DNA of 64,000 nt from Ecdyonurus torrentis (GCA_949318235.1 OX439134.1:27160173-27224172), one strand, 5' to 3'; numbered from the stretch's first letter, positions 1-15,810 are shown. A program made the numbers and translations. The notes: generated from the sequence alone by a model not told the origin.

Positions 1-807
1 AGTCTCAAAATATAATCACAAGTATTTATACGTATCTCAATAACTTGAAGTGTATATTAAATGATATTTACTCACTATGATAGTAAAATTGATTTGCCTT
101 ATTGTAATATTTTGTTATGAATAATTATATTGATTATCATTATATAATATTAAAGTTTGTCTGTGCTACTGATATATGATAAGCTTTTCGGAGACATCGG
201 AATATATCATAATATACACACGACCCCGATAAGAATTTTTACCATTCAAAAACTTTCGCTAAATTTGCAATGTTATTCTTATGAGAAAAACAAGCGCTGG
301 ATTCAAATGGTAAAATATTTTGTGTTCTGTGTGCTATTAGCAAAATTAGCAAAATTAAAATTGGAATAAATTATCTTTTAGTGCTAAAAGCAAAAACTAT
401 TCTATTTCATTTAAAACTATTTATAGATTTTTTTTACTTTACAAATTTGATGAAACTTTATTTCTTTTCCAATGTGTGTGAAAGAGGAAAGATAGAAATA
501 AAGAAAATTTGAATATATTAATGGAACTTATATATTATTTTAATCAATCAAGTCAGTATAGTTAATATATCATATAGTTTTTGTATTCAATAAACTATAA
601 TATAAAATATATAAAATTAATTCTATAATTTTTATTGTAAATTTACTATTTGCAAAAACCATAGATGCAAATCGATTGATTTTTTATTTGCGTAGCGGCA
701 AGGATACTTTTAAAAACAAAAACGTGATAAAAATAGAGCGATATATTTGATCTAAAAATTTTCAAACTTTATTGTTTTTGTGACTCAAATGATAAATATT
801 AAAATTC

Positions 808-845
<38 letters not shown>

Positions 846-1501
846 GTCTCTGTCTCTGTCTCTTAATGTTGATAATTATTTTAATTATTTAGCTCAACAA
901 AATATAACAAAGAATATTGGTGATTTGAAAATCAGTCTTCATTGATAAACCTATTAATTACATTAAGATATATGATATTATATAATTTTTTTTTATCATT
1001 TTTTTGGTACCATAGTAAAATAAAACAACAATTCATTTTTTATGAAAAACTCAAAATTTTTATTGCTTAAATTCCTTCATTTTTTTTATAAATATCATCT
1101 ATATTACATTATATATTTTTTATTATTATTATTAATTATTTTTTTTATATATTATAATATAGTAAATTAATATAATCATTAATTAGGTCGTGGTCTCAAA
1201 CTTTTATTTTATTTTCCATACATACTTATTGTATAATAAAAACACCCGTAAATTCTATATAATATTTCTGAAATGGTGCTGTACGAGATTTTTTTTTCTT
1301 CTGTAATATATAATATTTTTTACTCAAATGTTTTAATCCCTTTGTTTTTAATATCTACATCTTAACACTTTTTTTTTATAAATATTTTAATAACATTTTG
1401 TTTTAATGTAAACATTTAACAAATATATAAATTTATTTATACAATGAATTCTATTTTATTTTAGTAGAGAATTTTATAATTGGGAACTTTAAAAGGTTAA
1501 C
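1..1501. other. Gene-free AT-rich stretch
   Basis: Only the CT tract at 811 and T runs are recognisable. The short open frames look random. Confidence 0.6.
811..863. repeat. (CT)n grading into (TCTGTC)n
   Basis: A dinucleotide CT tract followed by four TCTGTC units, seen directly. Confidence 0.95.
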
Positions 1502-1953
1502 TTAAAGCCCTTATGCACTTATTTTTTTATCATTTAGAATACTAGATTGATAATTACCATACCTTATTATCCATGAATTAGACACCAACATATTGATTTT
1601 GTATTTATTTTTATTTATTTTCATTTTGACAGTTGAAATAAAACTTATCTGACGTCACAATGTACCGGTGACTGTGATTGACTGACTTATCGCGTGACTT
1701 GACGGGTGCCTGTGATTGGCTGACTCATCAGCGAATCACAGTCACTGGGTCTGTTCACGTGATAAGTCAGCCAATCACAGTCACCGGTACATTGTGACGT
1801 CAGATAAGTTTTATTTCAACTGTCAAAATGAAAATAAATAAAAATAAATACAAAATCAATATGTTGGTGTCTAATATTCATCGATAATAAGGTATGGTAA
1901 TTATCAATCTAGTATTCTAAATGATAAAAAAAATAAGTGCATAAGGGCTTTAA
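1502..1953. mobile_element. Family D palindromic MITE, TTAA target site
   Basis: A nearly perfect inverted repeat of about 450 bp. The left arm starts TTAA-AGCCCTTATGCAC and the right arm ends GTGCATAAGGGCT-TTAA. Each arm is about 200 bases and carries TGACGTCA (1650 and 1795), with a GC-richer centre containing several GTGATTGGCTGAC-type blocks. TTAA at both ends is the target duplication typical of piggyBac-type elements. No coding capacity. Confidence 0.8.
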
Positions 1954-4900
1954 AATAAAATAATTCTAATTTTTATAATCTGTTGTATCAAAGGTCCTGT
2001 TAAAACTTTAAAATGCAAATGGGTAGTGTAATTATGTTTTATGAAGGAAAGAACGTATTGAAATTAACTCTGAAGACGATTGAAAAATTGCTTCTACAGG
2101 AATACATTATAGTATGTGAATCATTTCACTTTTTCTTACAAAATTATTTTCTTTCCAAAATCATACAAAAATTCCATTAGAATATTCATGTTTAGCATAT
2201 ATATATATTTTTTTTAATGTGTATATTTTAAACTCATTTTTGGGCCTATTTAAAACTGATTTGGATTTTGGATACGATTAAAAGAAATGTATGTTGGAGA
2301 AAAGGAGGGATGGATTTAATATACAAGCAAAAAGATTTTTTTATTTCCTCGAAATATCTCAAAAAGTGTTTTATTTTGTTATTTTTAAAGTTGGATCTAT
2401 TTCTGAAATGCTTGCATTTATTTACAACTTTTTTTTTTCAACAATTCTAACTTGAAGTTTACAAATACAACCACTAAAACAATACAGTATTTTTTTTCGT
2501 TGATAATAATAATAATTAAGTAAAAAATATTTTTTATTAGATAATTATTATTCTTTTATAAATTCTAAATTTAACTTTTTTTTTTAATTAGTATTTATAA
2601 TTATCGCATAAAAAGCGTTTTTGTTATTTAATTATCTCTTTTTTTGTTTTTGCTCTAGATAATTAATATGTATTTTCTTTTTTTACAGACGTAATACATC
2701 ATTTTCTAAAATAATAGCTGCTAATTTTCTCTTTTTATTTTATTTGATGCTCTAGCTGAGGCAATTAAGTAATTAATTTTAATTATAAATTAGACATAAA
2801 ATATAGAATTAATTTTAGTATATGATAAAATTTTCTATAGATATAATATTATGTTTTTTATGAAGAAGAAAAAATTTGAAACATTTTGGAATAAATTTGA
2901 AAAGCATAGAAAATGTATAGGCTTACAGAGGATTTTTTTTAAAGTTGGTTTTTAATTGTTTTGAGAATTGAGAGGGATGGAAAAAGAAACTGACATTATG
3001 TGGACTAAGGAAAATACAGAGAAATTTTTAGTATTTTTACAATATCATGAATTTCAGGTTTAGGATATATCAATAATAATATGTTAGTTACAGAACAACA
3101 ACAATTAAAGTTCATTTTCTTATACAACAAATTATACAATTTTTACAAGCATACAAATAATCTAAATAAATGCTTATTCTTTTTTTAAATATTAATAAGT
3201 ACAATACTTTTTTTTACACATAGTTTAAGACATTCTAAAGTACTAAAATCTAAGACAGCAAAGATAGAGATTAAATTTTAAGTTTTTTTGTTTTTAAATA
3301 TAATTTTATACAATACTCTATCTTAAAAATAGACACAGAAGTTACATAGATTACACATTTTTATTTCATTATATTCTATAAGACGGAAATAGGCTTTTAA
3401 TTATTAAGGGAATGAGCTAGTTTTTTACGTTATTTTTTTGATAGTTATATTATTTTTCATCTCATTATTATAGATCTTAATTATTGAGAATAAGATTGTA
3501 GAGGCAAAAATCGGAAGACAAAAATCAATTAATTGAACTCTATTTTTTAAAGTTGTTTTTAAAAATTAAATAGTAGAATTTATTTAGTCAAGGTATGTAT
3601 GCGAAATGAATAAAAATAGTCTTTAAAGTTCATAAATGTATGAAATAAATTCACTTTTTTAATTAATTTTTGTTGGATTTTTTTCTTTTGTTTTTCTTAT
3701 TATTTTTTTTATGAATTATATTTCAAATTCCAAATTGTGTATCATCAGAATTATTTCATGAATACACTAGGAGTTTTTGCTGAAAACATATTAATTTAAA
3801 TTGATAGAATGTCCAATAAAAAAAAAGTATAAAATTCATTTTACTTGATTTTATATTTTATTGCCTCTATCCAATCGCAATATACCTTGAACGATTCAAT
3901 TAATAAAATATTAAAGATTAAATTGATACACGGAAAAAAGAAGATACATAAATTATGCTGTATACAACAAAGTTATGCGCTTCTGCAATTATAATATTTT
4001 GTTGTTTAAAGACTGCTTTTTACAACTTTGTAAAATTGAGTGAAACTGCAGACGACTTATACTTCTTTAGTCATGGTAAAAAGTGGCACAGCACAGTTTA
4101 GCCAACGTCCATAAATCTTTAGTCTCTTCGTTCCGTGTAAAATAAAAAAAATCTTACTTTTGGTCGAATAAACTTTAATAAATAAATGATTTCCTCTATT
4201 AACATTTTTTTTTTTTTTTTCAATTTCATTTTTTACAGACTTTTTTAATTGTTAAAATACAAAAAGAAAAATATTTTCTATTAAAATCCATTATATATTT
4301 TTGATGGTGATAAAATTTTAGAATTATTGACATTAGTACCATTTTTTTTGTAATCTATGATTTCTAATATATTAAAGCGATATTGAGAGTTTATTGAGTA
4401 TTGATCCATTTTTATATATAGTTATTATTACATCATCTTTACAAAATTATAAAGACAAAAATCGGAGATTTTAAAGCACTAATTCTGTTTGATTGTCTAT
4501 AGAAGAATTAAATGTATTTTCAAGTACAATACATATATTTATACACATAGGGGAAGGGAGTAAATCTGCAATAACATGGACTAAATTAAAATTGATTTTG
4601 TAATAAAATAAACCAAAACCATTTTTTTCCATATCAACTGTCTGCTTATTAATTAATATTATTGTTTTATTAAACTGTATGATATTTTATATAATATGCA
4701 AGAAAGATTAAGAGTTCGTCTCTCAGTGGGGGTATAATATACGTACCTCTTTCAGAGGCATTTAATTCATTCTCTTGTCTGCGTTTTGATGAATGATGAC
4801 CGTGCTTATATGCCAGTTTGTCATACTGTACTTTATAGTTAAAACGGTAGGAGCGCTTGACAGGTTTATTCACGTCTCCGACCATTCCATGTTAATATCG

Positions 4901-5109
4901 GGATGGTCTATACCCTTCCAATTTTTTATAAAATCACACGTTGCTATGACTTTATACTATTATGGGGTGAAGTAATTACTTTTATTATCTGTGAATCTTT
5001 TTCCATATAGAATTTTTTTTATCAAAAGTAGGTTCTTAAAAGAACAAAATCTGAATTTTTCCCATATAATAAATTTCCTAATTTATTTCTTGTGATATTG
5101 TTATAATGT
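1954..5109. other. Gene-free stretch, one possible decayed element
   Basis: ACACGGAAAAAAGAAGA at 3928 and TCTTCGTTCCGTGT at 4126 could be termini of a roughly 210-bp element with CACGGA ends. A block shared with 35270 and 56220 (GCAAAGTT..TTTTCACCAC) occurs in such elements. Otherwise nothing recognised. Confidence 0.4.
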
Positions 5110-5407
5110 ATAGGGCGTGCGCGCATGACGTCATAATTAATGCACTTCGATGCCATATTTGAGCAACGAATAACATTGCTTAGCATAGGACATACGTGGG
5201 ATTTCGCTATTATCTTCGGAAAATAAGTAATTTTTTTGTCATTATTTTTCTCGCATACTTGAAATCCTAATTCAACTTGTTAATAGTATCAATTCTCTCA
5301 AAAAAATTGCTAAGTATTTTTAAACGGGCAAAATGTATCATTTTCCTATACTGGCCCATGTTATTTAGTACTCACTTATGGCGTTGATTTTAACATGATT
5401 GCAATGT
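5110..5407 (+). repeat. Family I dispersed repeat, copy 1
   Basis: Starts TATAGGGCGTGCGCGCATGACG-TCATAAT and ends CTGGCCCATGTTATTTAG-TACTCACTTATGGCGTTGATTTTAACATGATTGCAA. It aligns end to end with 58047-58340 at moderate identity. No coding capacity. Confidence 0.65.
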
Positions 5408-7637
<2,230 letters not shown>

Positions 7638-7643
7638 TTTATT
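7638..7643 (-). terminator. Candidate polyadenylation signal AATAAA
   Basis: AATAAA on the minus strand about 180 bases after the stop codon of the terminal exon. It is the first exact hexamer I found downstream of the TGA. In AT-rich DNA this hexamer is common by chance, so the site is only a candidate; others follow, for example near 7275. Confidence 0.35.
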
Positions 7644-7823
7644 GAAAGTAAAATTAATTTAACAATATTACTTACAAAAACTCATTTGACACGTAGTTTT
7701 TATAATAAATCATTTCTATAGCCAATCATATTGACTATACTCTGTAAAAATTTAAAGACCAGTAAAGATGAGCATTAAATAAATAATGTTTGGGTTAAGT
7801 TTTCCTTAATATTAAAGTTAGTT

Positions 7824-8026
7824 TCATGGTGGTACCGAAGTGAGACTGGAGTTAACCAGAAGTGGTTCAGATTCAAGGGTAGTTTCTCCTCCTCCTCCTC
7901 CTCCTGCCCCTCCCCCGTCGCTATCAGTAGGGGTTGCGGTCAAGTTTGCGAGTACAGCACTTGTGATTCCATCGTCTACCACAGCTCGGTTCAGTGAGTT
8001 TTGAAGTAACTCGTTCTCTTTGCGAA
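7824..8026 (-). CDS. Common terminal coding exon of a single-pass membrane protein gene
   Basis: Minus strand. A pyrimidine-rich acceptor (TTTTCTGATTTCAG) ends at 8027 and coding runs from 8026 to the TGA at 7826-7824. The exon starts with the last two bases (TT) of a split codon, so it needs a phase-1 donor upstream; both exons B and A supply one (G+TT = Val). It encodes 66 residues: RKENELLQNSLNRAVV at the start, then an acidic stretch, a glycine run (GGGAGGGGGG), and the end SLTSVPP. There are two N-glycosylation sequons (NLT, NSS) and no membrane segment, which fits a tail outside the membrane after an N-in helix. GC content and codon use stand out sharply from the AT-rich surroundings. 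I do not recognise the protein; the stretch around IIDEMVRKENE recalls conserved uncharacterised arthropod membrane proteins, but that is memory only. A further coding exon between this one and the N-terminal exons cannot be excluded. Confidence 0.8.
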
Positions 8027-8160
8027 CTGAAATCAGAAAACAAAATAATTACTTTAGTTAAATAAATAATTATATCCTATAATATTTTTATTGATTATTA
8101 TTAATACGTTATATCAAGATGTATAATAATGTCAATTTTATCGTAGCAACTCTCGTTAAA

Positions 8161-8400
8161 ACGTATTATATCAAAATATTACAAAATCTACTTTATGCAA
8201 GGACAAAAATGCACGATCATTATGCTAGCCCAACTTAAGTACCATTTACATAAGTTAAATTATATATTCAAAAATTATTTTGCTGCCAGCATAATAAATA
8301 TTTTGTTTTAAGCACAACTATTAACAGCAATACAAAATAGCATAATGCAGAATAATAGCATGCATAAATGCATCAATAATAGTATTTTATTACATCTATG
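8161..8400. other. Possible decayed family C relic in the intron
   Basis: GGACAAAAATGCACGATCAT then TATGCTAGCCC at 8201-8230 resembles a family C left end. The rest is too diverged to bound. Confidence 0.25.
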
Positions 8401-8810
8401 TCTAATAAAAATCTCTGAGAGTAAGAATATCAGAGGACCACTGCAGTGGGCTTTGTATCATTTGCTGCCTTGCATTAAAATTATTATTTATCAAGTTAAT
8501 TCTTAATAATTTTATCAAAGAAGAGATACAGATATAAATTATATTTTGACAATACAAATATAAAAGTCAATATTAAGTATTTTTGTATTGAATTATGTAA
8601 TTGAAAGTGGTGCTATTTAAAGTATTGTATCTTTAATATCTTTATTTTTTTTCCATATATTAAAAAAAAAATGATTACTAAAAAGAATACGCATAAGAAA
8701 ACACATAAAAAGGATAAACCTAAGAATGTATTGTACAGTTTCAAGCACTATTTTGTAAAGTCTTGCATCATTTTGAAAATGTAAATAGAATATTTGACTT
8801 ATTTTAGATA

Positions 8811-9002
8811 TACAGTAATCTTTCGATTTTGTGAAATTATAAGGGACTCAGAAAATGGTCATTTCTCAAAATTAAAGTTCACAAAATCAAGCGCTTTAAC
8901 ATGGTCATGCTTTTATTCAAGTCTGCTGCGGACCAACCTGAGAATTTCACAAAATCGAGAATATCACAGAATTGAACTTCACAAAATCGAGAATTTACTG
9001 TA
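8811..9002. mobile_element. pogo/Tigger-like MITE with TA target duplication
   Basis: TA-CAGTAATCTTTCGATTTTGTG at the left and CACAAAATCGAGAATTTACTG-TA at the right. CAGT termini with a TCGATTTTGTG motif and TA duplications are characteristic of the pogo/Tigger branch of Tc1/mariner. Internal repeats of TTCACAAAATC are seen. 188 bp, no transposase. Confidence 0.65.
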
Positions 9003-9196
9003 TTTTCTAAAGTTAGAATAGTTAAAATTCGTAGATAGTTCGTAAAACTTTTGCTTAGATATAAATATAGAATTCTGTTTTGTTTTTTTGGTGCAAGTGT
9101 CATTAAAAGGCTAAATTTGATTTTATCTTCCTTTCAAAAGAGTAATCGAATTCTAACACCACTTCTTGCAAACATTTTTAGTTTGCAAAGTGTGTG

Positions 9197-9339
<143 letters not shown>

Positions 9340-9674
9340 TTGAAAGTACAAAGTTTGAAAATGCCACACTCAAAAGTTAGAATAGTTTAAAAGTTTTACA
9401 AACATATGGTAATTTTCTCAATGTGTTTTTGTGCAATTGTTGCAAACAACTCCACTTGAAAAGCGCCTACACTTGTATGTAGTAGGCTACAAGCGTTACT
9501 TAACAGTTCAAACAGTTGCCTAACTTACAGGATGAATGAAGAAGCTTTCTTTTTTTCAAGCTGTTTCTAATTCCTAGGCAACACATAATATAACATGTAG
9601 ATAAATGTATTCTCTGAATTATTTTTCCCATGATATAATCATATGGAGTTATCATCATTCATTATCAATGTTAA

Positions 9675-10041
9675 TATCATATTCGGCTATTACTTTTATA
9701 TTATAAAAGCTCGTTCTGTAAAGTAAAGTGAATCTCACAAACAGTGATTGGCTGACCAACAAAATAAGACACGTTCATTGGTTGATCTTCTTTTTTGAGC
9801 CGATAAAAGTGAGTCGCATGTTTCGTATGGAACTTTTTTTTGTGAGTTTCTTTCATTTTTATCAAGTTCAAAGTTCTAAAAGAAGAAATAACAATGATCG
9901 ACCATATGTATAAACGTAGTAAACAGGTAACGACGTCATATACAGCTGTTTTAACAAAAGAACATTTTAGAAGCTGCCTCAATATTTGTGTGTAGTTTAT
10001 AGAACGAGATCATATTCAGCTATCACTTTTATTGTAAAAAG
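9675..10041. mobile_element. Inverted-repeat element flanked by long direct repeats
   Basis: CTCGTTCTGTAAAGT (9709) and the complement TTTATAGAACGAG (9998-10010) are inverted termini. Just outside, about 33 bases are directly repeated (ATCATATTCGGCTATTACTT.. at 9675 and ATCATATTCAGCTATCACTT.. at 10010). The direct repeat is far longer than a normal target duplication. Confidence 0.4.
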
Positions 10042-10492
10042 TATTTCAAAATTGAGAAATAAATGGTCAAGTATCCATAAAAATTATAAAATTTCTTTCC
10101 TAATGAAACCAAATTACACAATCTGTCATTAAGTTTAGTACTAAACTCTTTTGCCTTAGAGTAAAAACAAAGACTTTAATTTTTTATGGCAAATTATGTA
10201 TACAAAATCATCCCAATGGATAATTTCAATAAAGACAACTCAATTAAAATTTCATTTTTAAAAAAATTTAAATTGTAAAGCGTTGTAAAAAAACTTCTTA
10301 AAAAGTAGAAACCTTATATTTTGTTATCAAAATATTTGTATACTGTAATATTTATTGTTTTTAATTATTTATTATACATTAGAGAATGAAATTAAATCCT
10401 TTATCATTATTAATAAAAATCAAACATTAAAAAACGATCAATACGCGGTCATGCAAAAATTATTGTTGCACATACTACCTAACATTAAACAA

Positions 10493-10838
10493 TTAAAGGC
10501 ATAGACAACATGAAAACATAAGCATTTATATCACAAAACACTTGATGAGACTTACATAAATAACATTAATTGGTTTCAAAATCCAACTGTAGCGCCGTAG
10601 CAGTGATCAGAAAATTTCAATTTATGCAACCCGTACAACATTTTCATATTGATTTTCATACCTGTTTCTGACATCATAAACGGAAATATTCACGCAAATT
10701 GCATACTTTACAGTTTTTTCAAGCTCCCTTGTGGGACCACATTTAAATTCTGGTAAAAATTATCACCAGTTTTGTAAATCCCATTTCGTGTTTAGTGATT
10801 AAAAAGAACGTGTTGTTTCATGTTTTCTATGCCTTTAA
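10493..10838 (+). mobile_element. Family B MITE, copy 1
   Basis: TTAA-AGGCATAGACAACAT at the left and ATGCCT-TTAA at the right. Shared internal landmarks: AACATAAGCATTTATATCAC, GTAGCAGTGATCAGAAAA, TTTCTGAC-TCA, CACGCAAATTGCATACTTTA, TTCTGGTAAAAATT. The CRE octamer of the family reads TGACATCA here. Non-coding. Confidence 0.8.
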
Positions 10839-11082
10839 GGCAAAGGAGAACATCAGTAAACACTGAATATACTTATGGAATAACATAAAACTAATTTTGA
10901 ATATTCTGTTTCCACAATTTAATTGTGATCCATTTTAATTTTACGTACAGATTTTTTGTTTTGTATTGTTGTGGCCAATGTTGTTATTTATTTTTTCATG
11001 TTATTATTTTTAATTAATTAATTAATTATTATTTTATTTGTTTACGAAAGAAAGTTTTAATAGGAGTTTTACAAATGGGTTA

Positions 11083-11419
11083 TTAAAGCCATATAGACCA
11101 CATAAAACAACATGTGCTTTTTGATGAATAAACACGAAATGGGATCTTCAAAACGGATAACAATTTTTACCAGAATGTTAGAGTAGCCCCACGAGAGAGC
11201 GTGAAAATACTGTAAACTATGCAATTTGCGTAAAAATTTATGTTTATGACGTCAGAAACATGCAAAAATTAATATAAAAATGTGGTGCGGGTTGCATAAA
11301 TTGAATTTTCTGATCACTGCTACAGTTGGGTTTTGTGACAAACTAATGTTATTTATGTAAATCCCATTAAGTGTTTTGTGATATAAATGCTTATGTTTTT
11401 CTCTGGTCTATTCCTTTAA
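11083..11419 (-). mobile_element. Family B MITE, copy 2 (inverted)
   Basis: Same landmarks in reverse order, bounded by TTAA (11083-11086 and 11416-11419). It lies 245 bases from copy 1 in opposite orientation, so the pair could form a long inverted repeat. Contains TGACGTCAGAAACATG. Confidence 0.8.
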
Positions 11420-12150
11420 TACAAAATTTCAATTTTATAAAGTGTACCATACTTTTACTAAAAAAAAAATTATAATTTTATGAAGTTGAAAGGGAGCAGT
11501 TGTGTATGTTGTAATAATATAGATATTTCTCCGTCCGTGCATTGAGAGTATAAACATCATCCGTGTAGAGCTTTGGCTCAAGTCCAAGCCTCATTCACCA
11601 GCAGACGTCAGTTGTGACTTTGAACATCATGAGAGATCAGGAAAATACACATGTGTGTGCGTAAAAAATAATAATAATAATAAAAAAAAAAACGTGAATC
11701 TTACTTTAAAATACGTATATATGAACTTCCTCTCTTAGTGAGCCAGATACCAAACTTTCAGCAAAAGTAATCATTTCAAAATATCACCTTGGTCATTTAT
11801 TTTAAACGTAAAAATTATACTTTAAGTTTATTCGAGTTCATGATTTATATTTCAGAGTGTGAAATATATATGTTTGAGTAACGATGATAATGATAGAATT
11901 TTGATAATTGTTTCTATTTCTCTCACCCACTGCTCTGCACTATGCCTAAAATACAATCCACCACAATCCACTATACGTTATTGTCGAGGTTTATTGTTCA
12001 AAGGCTAAAATAATGGGTTTATTATTATTATAATTATTTGTTGCTTTAATAACTTTTGAATGAAAAGGGGAAAGAAAAACAATAAAATGCAAATTAAATA
12101 TCAAAAAAATTCTAGTTCAAAAAATATGAAATCGTTGTGTGTGTGTGAGT

Positions 12151-12151
12151 G

Positions 12152-12250
<99 letters not shown>
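12151..12250. repeat. (TA)n microsatellite after a short (GT)n
   Basis: GTGTGTGTGTG then about 95 bases of TA; self-complementary. Confidence 0.95.
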
Positions 12251-13500
12251 GAAACTTGAGATTCATAATTTTCCAAAATTAAATTTCATAGTACTAAAGT
12301 AAGAACTTAAAGGACATCAAAATTTTGTATTACCATTATATTAATAAAATGTTCGTAAACCCGGTTTTAATTAATGGGCTCCAGAACACGAAAGGTTGAC
12401 ATGCTTTTTAAACTATTAAACTAAAGACTGTCAAACTGAGTTTTTTATTTTTTTATTATAATTTTTTTTTTTTAGAAAACTTTAGTTCAAAATAAACCCC
12501 TTTTTTATACCTATTTTAATAATGAAAATATAAATTACTTAAAAATACATAAGTACCTTTCTCAGATAATTGAACAAAAATAAACGAAGAATTTATTCAC
12601 TAATATTTAATTAGCATAGTGCGTTCTATATCAAATAGAAGAACAATTTAAAATATTAAAAACCAACAGCTAGTGTTTTACTTTTTTGTTTACAAATTAT
12701 GAAAGCTAGTAAAAAAAAAAAAATTTTCATTTCAGCAAAGAGAAAGAGAGGTAAAATTATACATTAAATATTAATATCCAATTTCATGAAATGAGAACTG
12801 GCTGTTTATGTTTTAATTAACAAATGAAATGAATTAGTAAATAACTTATTATTGATTTAATTTTTCAAAAGTTTGCATAAGTTCAAATTGTTATATATAT
12901 ACAGATAGTTATGTAACAAAAAAAGCTATTATTATTTTATTATTATTATCTATCATTAATATTTTTTTAATTAGTTTATGGAATCAGTGTTACAATGTTT
13001 ATTATATCCAAAAAGTGAATTAATTCATTTTATTTTTGTCATTATTTAAAAATAAAATACATTTCGATTTTTAGGTTTGGGGCTCGACTATAAACTTGAG
13101 ATTCGAACATACTTAACCGCAACAGAATTTGAAAAAAGTGAGATTTTAAATATATTTTTGTAAAAAAAAAGAAAGAAAAAAAGCTTGCAAATAGGGAAAA
13201 ATAAAATAATAAATAGAAGTAACAATAATAAGGAAAAAAAGTGTTTCATTTATTTATTTTTCAAATGGGGTTGCGTATTTTTAAGTTTAGTGCTTCCAGC
13301 TGAACATTATTTTATTTTATATGTTATTATTTAGAGCAATACGTGAATTATTTTTATAGCAAAAACGTTATAACTTAATCACGTTTATTACAAATCATTG
13401 ACGTCACCTAAACCAAAAATCTTTTGAGTATCTCTAAATTATAAACCAAGTTGTACACTATTTTGTAGTGAGTAAGTGGTAGAAGACTGTATTACAACGT

Positions 13501-13915
13501 TTTTTTTTTTTTTTTTTTTTTTGCTTGTCATATTGTGTTATCGTGCTATACACCAATCCCAGTCCCAGTCAAGACATTATCTTATCGACAGGTAAGGAAG
13601 GACTTTCCAATTATTGGAAAAGCACACACGGGCCGGCCACGGCCTAAGTACACAGCCCGGCATTCGCCATGACAGCCTAGAGAAACCGTGGAAACATCTA
13701 GGCAGGCTGGTCGGTGCAATCACATCAATCATGCACCTCCCGAATACTGTGCGTCGTCATGGAATGCATGTAAACATGCATCGTGCAACGTGTTGTACTC
13801 TCACACTTCACGTACGCACCCAGCAGTGGCTCGAACCTATACTGGGTGAGAAGTACAGCGTTGCGAGTCAGCTGCCTTTAACAACTCGGCCATACCAGCT
13901 CGGTATGGTGTATTC
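13501..13915 (-). mobile_element. tRNA-derived SINE, copy 1
   Basis: Minus strand. The 5' head carries box A (TGGCCGAGTTGT, 13892-13881) and box B (GGTTCGAGCCA, 13837-13827), with a D-loop of Ser/Leu tRNA type. The body holds CCGACCAGCCTGCCTAGATG, TCCACGGTTTC and GGCCGTGGCCGGCC, and the 3' end has an A22 tail (T run 13501-13522). By far the most GC-rich stretch of the region. The short open frame on the plus strand inside it is not a gene. The box spacing fits a pol III internal promoter. Confidence 0.8.
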
Positions 13916-15810
13916 GGGACAATAAATCGATGGATTACAGAACCGTACTTTTTAACGTGAACGTGCATTTTAACTACGCATGTAATGCAGAACATTATCT
14001 TAGCATTTTCAACTGCAACATTCTTTCAATGTATGTAAAAATTATTAGAATGAAATTATTTATTGACCCATGCAGGCATACACGGAAATAGATTACATAA
14101 TTTATGCTCAAAATGTAGCTTAAAATTAAGTTAATATAACAAATATAAGAGTAAGAATACAATATAAATAATATGTACAATGAATAATACAACTATTTTG
14201 TACATTATTACTTAATAAATAAAAACATTATAATAAAGTTTGTATTATTATCATATCAGTATAATATTCAAATGTTGTATGGGTGGTGAACATAAAAACA
14301 TCGATGCTATCTGGTTTTGAGTTTTTATCAAAAAAGGATCGTAAAGTAAAAGCAAAAAAAGTTTAAGCAAATTTAAAAGAGATGGCAAATTGTCATAAAG
14401 TCTAGCAGTTACAAAATATTCTTTCAAATAATTTAGATGAATATTTATGTACAGCTGCTTTAGAATTACTAGTGTGTATGGTGTTATTTGTTTTATAGCA
14501 CCCAGAATTAGATCTTTTGAACATTGCACAGGGGAAAATAAAAAGTGGTGGAATAGCAACATTTTCACGACATGATTCCCAATATTTTAAGATTAAAATA
14601 TTTCTTACAGTTTTTTTTTTTTAATACTGTAGTTAAGTATTTTTTATCAGTACCTCAAAACATAATCTATAAGTTTACGTGAGAATAAAAATATGCATAG
14701 TAAATAGGTTTCACGTGATACTATATTTTTTAAACAGTATAAGTATAGTTAATGTACTGTACCTCCAATGTATTCTGCGCAAGTCTGTTTTTGGTTGAAA
14801 CAAATAAGTAAATAAATAAAATATACAGCAAAGTTGGCTGTATTTAACTTTTTAGAAAGCTCTGAATAATAAGGTGTCCTGAATAATAAGACCTAGAAAT
14901 CCTAGAAATATTGTAGAATTAACACATTCAATGGAGGATTCACATGAATAAATCAACATGTTTGAATTTATATTTTAGTCATATGTGTATGAAATTCCAT
15001 GAAAACTGTTTTAAGTAAAGTATAGAAGAAAATATACCCAAATCATTTTTTTACTACAATATTATTATTTTTCACTTTAACAAGAATCGTATTTTTTATT
15101 ATTAATTTTTTTTGCGGAATTATACGTAAGGAATAGTTTTTTATGTTATTTTAAAACCCAAGTTGTAATATAATTTCAACTTATAAAAAAAAACTAAAAA
15201 AACATAAATAGAGATGAATTTAATACGGTCAAAGCTAACAAATTAATCACAAATCAATGCAAAAATAAGATCAAAGACTTCAATCTTACCATCGATGTTT
15301 AAAAATTTTCTCATAAAATATTATTTATATACTCATCTGTCTCTTCAAGTCAGGATGAAAAATCTTTTGAAATCGGTATTTTTATTATACAACAGTAAAC
15401 ATGAATTAGAACTAAAATTGGATCACTAGAAGTGGAAGTAGTTAAAAAAGCCTTCTAATTTGCTGAACAATTAACTTAAACATTAAAATATTTTTCTGTT
15501 GTTTTATAGAAATTATAATTTTAATTAATGACGTAGCTTTATCCAAATATACAAAGAATAAATTACTTCTAATTGCAAGAAAATGAATGCTAATCTAAAT
15601 TAAATATTAAAGATATTTATTTAGTACAATTTAACCTAAATGCATGAAATTCAAATTCATTAATAATTAAAATTCATTTATTTTGTCATATTTCACAACT
15701 TAATATAATAAGCTGTCTAGGCAAATAAGTTTAATCTCGGGGAGGAAAATAAAAATATATAAAAAAAATAAAAAGAACAAAATTTACAAAATGAGTCCAT
15801 TAAACACTTA

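Noticed and set aside
1502..1953. Long inverted repeats considered as a CRISPR or phage attachment structure
   Set aside because: No direct repeat-spacer array. TTAA ends and dispersed relatives point to eukaryotic MITEs.
13827..13892. Functional tRNA gene at the SINE head
   Set aside because: No acceptor stem pairs around boxes A and B. The sequence continues into the SINE body with a poly(A) end.
13614..13925. 103-codon plus-strand open frame with good GC content
   Set aside because: It lies wholly inside the tRNA-derived SINE, antisense to it. The GC content reflects the SINE.
14251..14568. 105-codon minus-strand frame rich in Leu/Ile
   Set aside because: About the length expected by chance for this base composition. 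No motif, no splice signals or repeat match convincing enough.
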